Positions 4,912 to 6,592 of a stretch of 6,592 nucleotides of DNA are shown here, one piece after another. The notes under the pieces were generated by a model. That model did not search any database. It saw nothing but the letters and a program-made list of their open reading frames with translations, and was not told the origin of the DNA. Within the stretch, counting starts at the first letter, position 1; every line of letters begins with the position of its first letter. The translations under genes and the position numbers were made by a program. The DNA is from Microcaldota archaeon (lineage in GTDB: Archaea > Micrarchaeota > Micrarchaeia > Anstonellales > Anstonellaceae): positions 1 through 6,592 of the forward strand of contig JAPLWY010000002.1 in the NCBI GenBank assembly GCA_026396355.1, in the 5' to 3' direction.

Positions 4912-6300
4912 TCACTTCGCCTTCCTGCTTTTCGCGTACTCCGCGAACTTTGCTATTGCGCGCATTGCTGACGAAGGGGAAGAATAAGTCGGTATTCCGT
5001 AGCCTTCCAGTATCCTCTTGTGCATGTCAGTGTATTCCCCACCAGTGCAGACGGCAATGATCGGCTTTTTCCTGGTGTCTGATGCGCGTATCGCAATGTT
5101 CACGACCGAGCTGTCTATTGCAATTGTCTGGAAAAGTATTATCAGCAAAATGACATCCACGTTCTGGTCGCGCATCATGGCATTTATCGCAATTTCATAC
5201 CTGTGCGAATCAGCATCGCCAATTATATCTAGCGGATTCCGCACATTGGCATATGTCGGGAGCGCGGCGCGCAGCACGGAATTAGTCTCGTCCGACAGCT
5301 CGGCAAGATCCATCTTTTCCACTTCAAGAGAGTCAGTGGCAAGCACACCCATACCGCCTCCATTGGTGATTATCCCCACTCGCTTGCCCGTCGGCAGTGG
5401 CTGGTCGAATATCTTGGCAAAATCAAACAGCTCATCCAGTGTCTCGGCCTCAATCATCCTTCCCTGCTTGAAAGCCGCGTGATATGCCTCGGCAGCGCCT
5501 GCAAGCGAGCCAGTGTGCGATTTTGCAGCCTCGGCCCCAGCCGCGCTCTTGCCCGCCTTTATCACCACGACCGGCTTTTTCCTGGTGATTTTTTTCGCAA
5601 CCGAACGATGCGCAAGGTATTCCAGCAGGTCGCACTCGTCTATCACCGCGGCATTGCCGTAGGAGACGAACTTGCTCATGCCGATTCCTGCGCGCGCGGT
5701 CAGGTCCACAATGCAACCACCAACCGCGCCAGACTGGGAAATGAATGCAATTTTCCCCACTCTCGGCCTTCCGAGCTTGTAAATAGGGAGGAAAACGCTG
5801 TCCACTCTTGTCGCCGGAGTTATCACACCCATGCAGTTCGGCCCAATGAGCGCGATTCCGTACTTGTTTGCAATTGCAGCGATTTTTTTCTCCTCTTCAA
5901 CTTTTCCCACTTCTGAAAACCCGCCTGTTATGAGCACCACTCCGCGTATGCCTTTCTTTCCGCATTCCTCGAGCGCGCCAGCCACAGCTGCTGCCGGGAT
6001 TGCGATTACTGCCGAGTCTATTTTCTCCTTCACATCCAACACGCTCTTGTAAGCTTTCAGCCCCAGTATCTGGCTTGCATTCGGGTTTATGGGGTAAAGT
6101 TTGCCTGCAAAACCGCCATCAATGAAGTTCTTGACTATGACATGGCCGATTTTATTGGGCTCCATGCTGGCGCCAATGACCGCAATGCTGGAGGGCTTGA
6201 ACACCGCGTCCAAATTCTTTATTTTCCTTGAAAGTTTTTCAGCCATATCATCGCCAGCCTGCGTTTTCTTTTCATCAGCCATTATTCGCGTTTCTTTCAT
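4912..6300 (-). CDS. ADP-forming acetyl/acyl-CoA synthetase, alpha subunit, with an internal gap
   Basis: With the beta subunit this enzyme converts acyl-CoA, ADP and phosphate to acid, CoA and ATP, the energy-yielding last step of fermentation in many archaea. The CoA-binding Rossmann domain is at about 33-125 (FKPSSIAVIGAS, LYPINPNAS). A succinyl-CoA-ligase-like domain follows (GPNCMGV, FISQSGAVGG), then SHTGSLAG with the probable phosphorylated His (H262) and NGGGMGV. Compared with the Pyrococcus furiosus subunit from memory, about 20 residues are missing between DLLEYLAHRS and VAKKITRKKP. The lost part normally holds a strand and loop ending in YMEGVKDGR. The remaining sequence is intact and in frame to the normal C terminus. 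Start: ATG 6300 fits a leaderless promoter; ATGs at 6282 and 6246 are alternatives, the last closest to the usual family start. It follows the beta gene by 64 bases. Confidence 0.9.
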   Translation of the reverse strand: MKETRIMADEKKTQAGDDMAEKLSRKIKNLDAVFKPSSIAVIGASMEPNKIGHVIVKNFIDGGFAGKLYPINPNASQILGLKAYKSVLDVKEKIDSAVIAIPAAAVAGALEECGKKGIRGVVLITGGFSEVGKVEEEKKIAAIANKYGIALIGPNCMGVITPATRVDSVFLPIYKLGRPRVGKIAFISQSGAVGGCIVDLTARAGIGMSKFVSYGNAAVIDECDLLEYLAHRSVAKKITRKKPVVVIKAGKSAAGAEAAKSHTGSLAGAAEAYHAAFKQGRMIEAETLDELFDFAKIFDQPLPTGKRVGIITNGGGMGVLATDSLEVEKMDLAELSDETNSVLRAALPTYANVRNPLDIIGDADSHRYEIAINAMMRDQNVDVILLIILFQTIAIDSSVVNIAIRASDTRKKPIIAVCTGGEYTDMHKRILEGYGIPTYSSPSSAMRAIAKFAEYAKSRKAK

Positions 6301-6310
6301 TTTTTATTGT

Positions 6311-6334
6311 ACTGTAAATTTGATAATTTACAGT
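6311..6334. repeat. Perfect 10-bp inverted repeat before the alpha-subunit gene
   Basis: ACTGTAAATT, loop TGAT, AATTTACAGT. It contains the TATA-like box predicted for the alpha gene, so it may be an operator as DNA or a hairpin in a beta-alpha transcript. Its loop is complementary to that of the next hairpin. Confidence 0.8.
6323..6330 (-). promoter_or_regulatory. TATA-like box for the alpha-subunit gene, inside the inverted repeat
   Basis: TAAATTAT on the minus strand, centred about 26 bases before ATG 6300, which suits a leaderless transcript. The match is weak in an A/T-rich palindrome, so a separate promoter is only possible. Confidence 0.35.
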
Positions 6335-6336
6335 GC

Positions 6337-6362
6337 GGACAAAATTTATCAGAATTTTGTCC
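6337..6362. repeat. Perfect 10-bp inverted repeat just after the beta-subunit stop
   Basis: GGACAAAATT, loop TATCAG, AATTTTGTCC. On the minus-strand transcript it begins 2 bases after the beta stop codon. No T-run follows on that strand, so it is not a standard terminator; protection or processing of the RNA end, or an operator, are options. Confidence 0.8.
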
Positions 6363-6364
6363 TC

Positions 6365-6592
6365 CTACTTTATGAGCCTCATATCGACCGCAACACAGCC
6401 CTTCTCGCTTGCCATGAGCGGGTTCAGGTCGAATTCCTTTGGATTTTCAGCCTCCAACAGTCTTGAAACCGAAAGCAAGGTTGAAACCAGCGCTTTCTTG
6501 TCAACAGGCTTTCTTCCTCGCGCGCCCTCAAGTATTGGGTGCGCCTTAAGCTCTGCCACCATTTCCTCGGCATCCTGATGGCTTATCGGGCA
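6365..6592 (-). CDS. ADP-forming acetyl/acyl-CoA synthetase, beta subunit, partial (C-terminal 75 residues)
   Basis: The end of the ATP-grasp subunit that binds nucleotide and partners the alpha subunit. The visible residues match the family's C terminus: CPISHQDAEEM, then HPILEGARGRKPVD, a helix (KKALVSTLLSVSRLLE), FDLNPL and CVAVDMRLI. The frame is open to the right edge, so the rest of the gene lies beyond the window. It is upstream of the alpha gene on the same strand, and the two probably form one operon despite the 64-base structured spacer. A fused alpha-beta arrangement is excluded by the TAG at 6365-6367. Confidence 0.87.
   Translation of the reverse strand, partial: CPISHQDAEEMVAELKAHPILEGARGRKPVDKKALVSTLLSVSRLLEAENPKEFDLNPLMASEKGCVAVDMRLIK

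Noticed and set aside
6337..6362. Factor-independent terminator of the beta gene
   Set aside because: The stem is A/T-rich in its upper part and no T-run follows on the minus strand; archaeal termination usually depends on T-runs.

Overview
The window looks archaeal. First genes of transcription units sit about 26-27 bases downstream of A/T-rich TATA-like boxes, as in leaderless transcripts, while internal genes have GGTGAT-type ribosome sites. The right end carries the two-subunit ADP-forming acyl-CoA synthetase typical of archaea. Moderate GC, tight packing (ATGA overlap, a 4-base gap, 7- and 20-base convergent gaps) and a Cys-rich DUF333/Kazal-like lipoprotein would suit a small-genome archaeon such as a DPANN lineage. 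That placement is inference, and no rRNA or other phylogenetic marker is present.

Layout. (1) 1-1446, minus strand: a soft-metal response operon running leftward, with an ArsR-family repressor, a Cys-rich thioredoxin-fold protein and a P1B metal ATPase cut by the left edge. The joint between the last two is odd. The thioredoxin-fold frame stops just before its last helix, that helix is encoded in the ATPase frame, and the ATPase frame begins right at membrane helix 3 with no good start. (2) 1447-1883: 437 bases without a convincing gene but with four inverted repeats and several short direct repeats. (3) 1884-2987, plus: a CorA-like cation channel whose GMN signature is replaced. (4) 2995-4042, minus: a two-gene operon of a disulfide-rich lipoprotein and a small DUF2892 membrane protein. 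(5) 4043-4201: a divergent promoter region with a GC-rich inverted repeat midway between two TATA boxes. (6) 4202-4891, plus: an SdpI-like membrane protein. (7) 4912-6592, minus: beta (C-terminal end) then alpha subunit of an ADP-forming acetyl/acyl-CoA synthetase. They are separated by two perfect 10-bp hairpins with complementary loops, and the alpha subunit lacks about 20 residues usually present.

How they may work together. The left operon would sense, bind and export a thiophilic metal ion. CorA-like, lipoprotein, DUF2892 and SdpI-like proteins are all envelope proteins. The synthetase makes ATP from acyl-CoA at the end of fermentative carbon metabolism. I found no mobile element, CRISPR array, tRNA or rRNA. 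The points most worth checking are the frameshifted thioredoxin/ATPase joint, the alpha-subunit gap and the paired hairpins.
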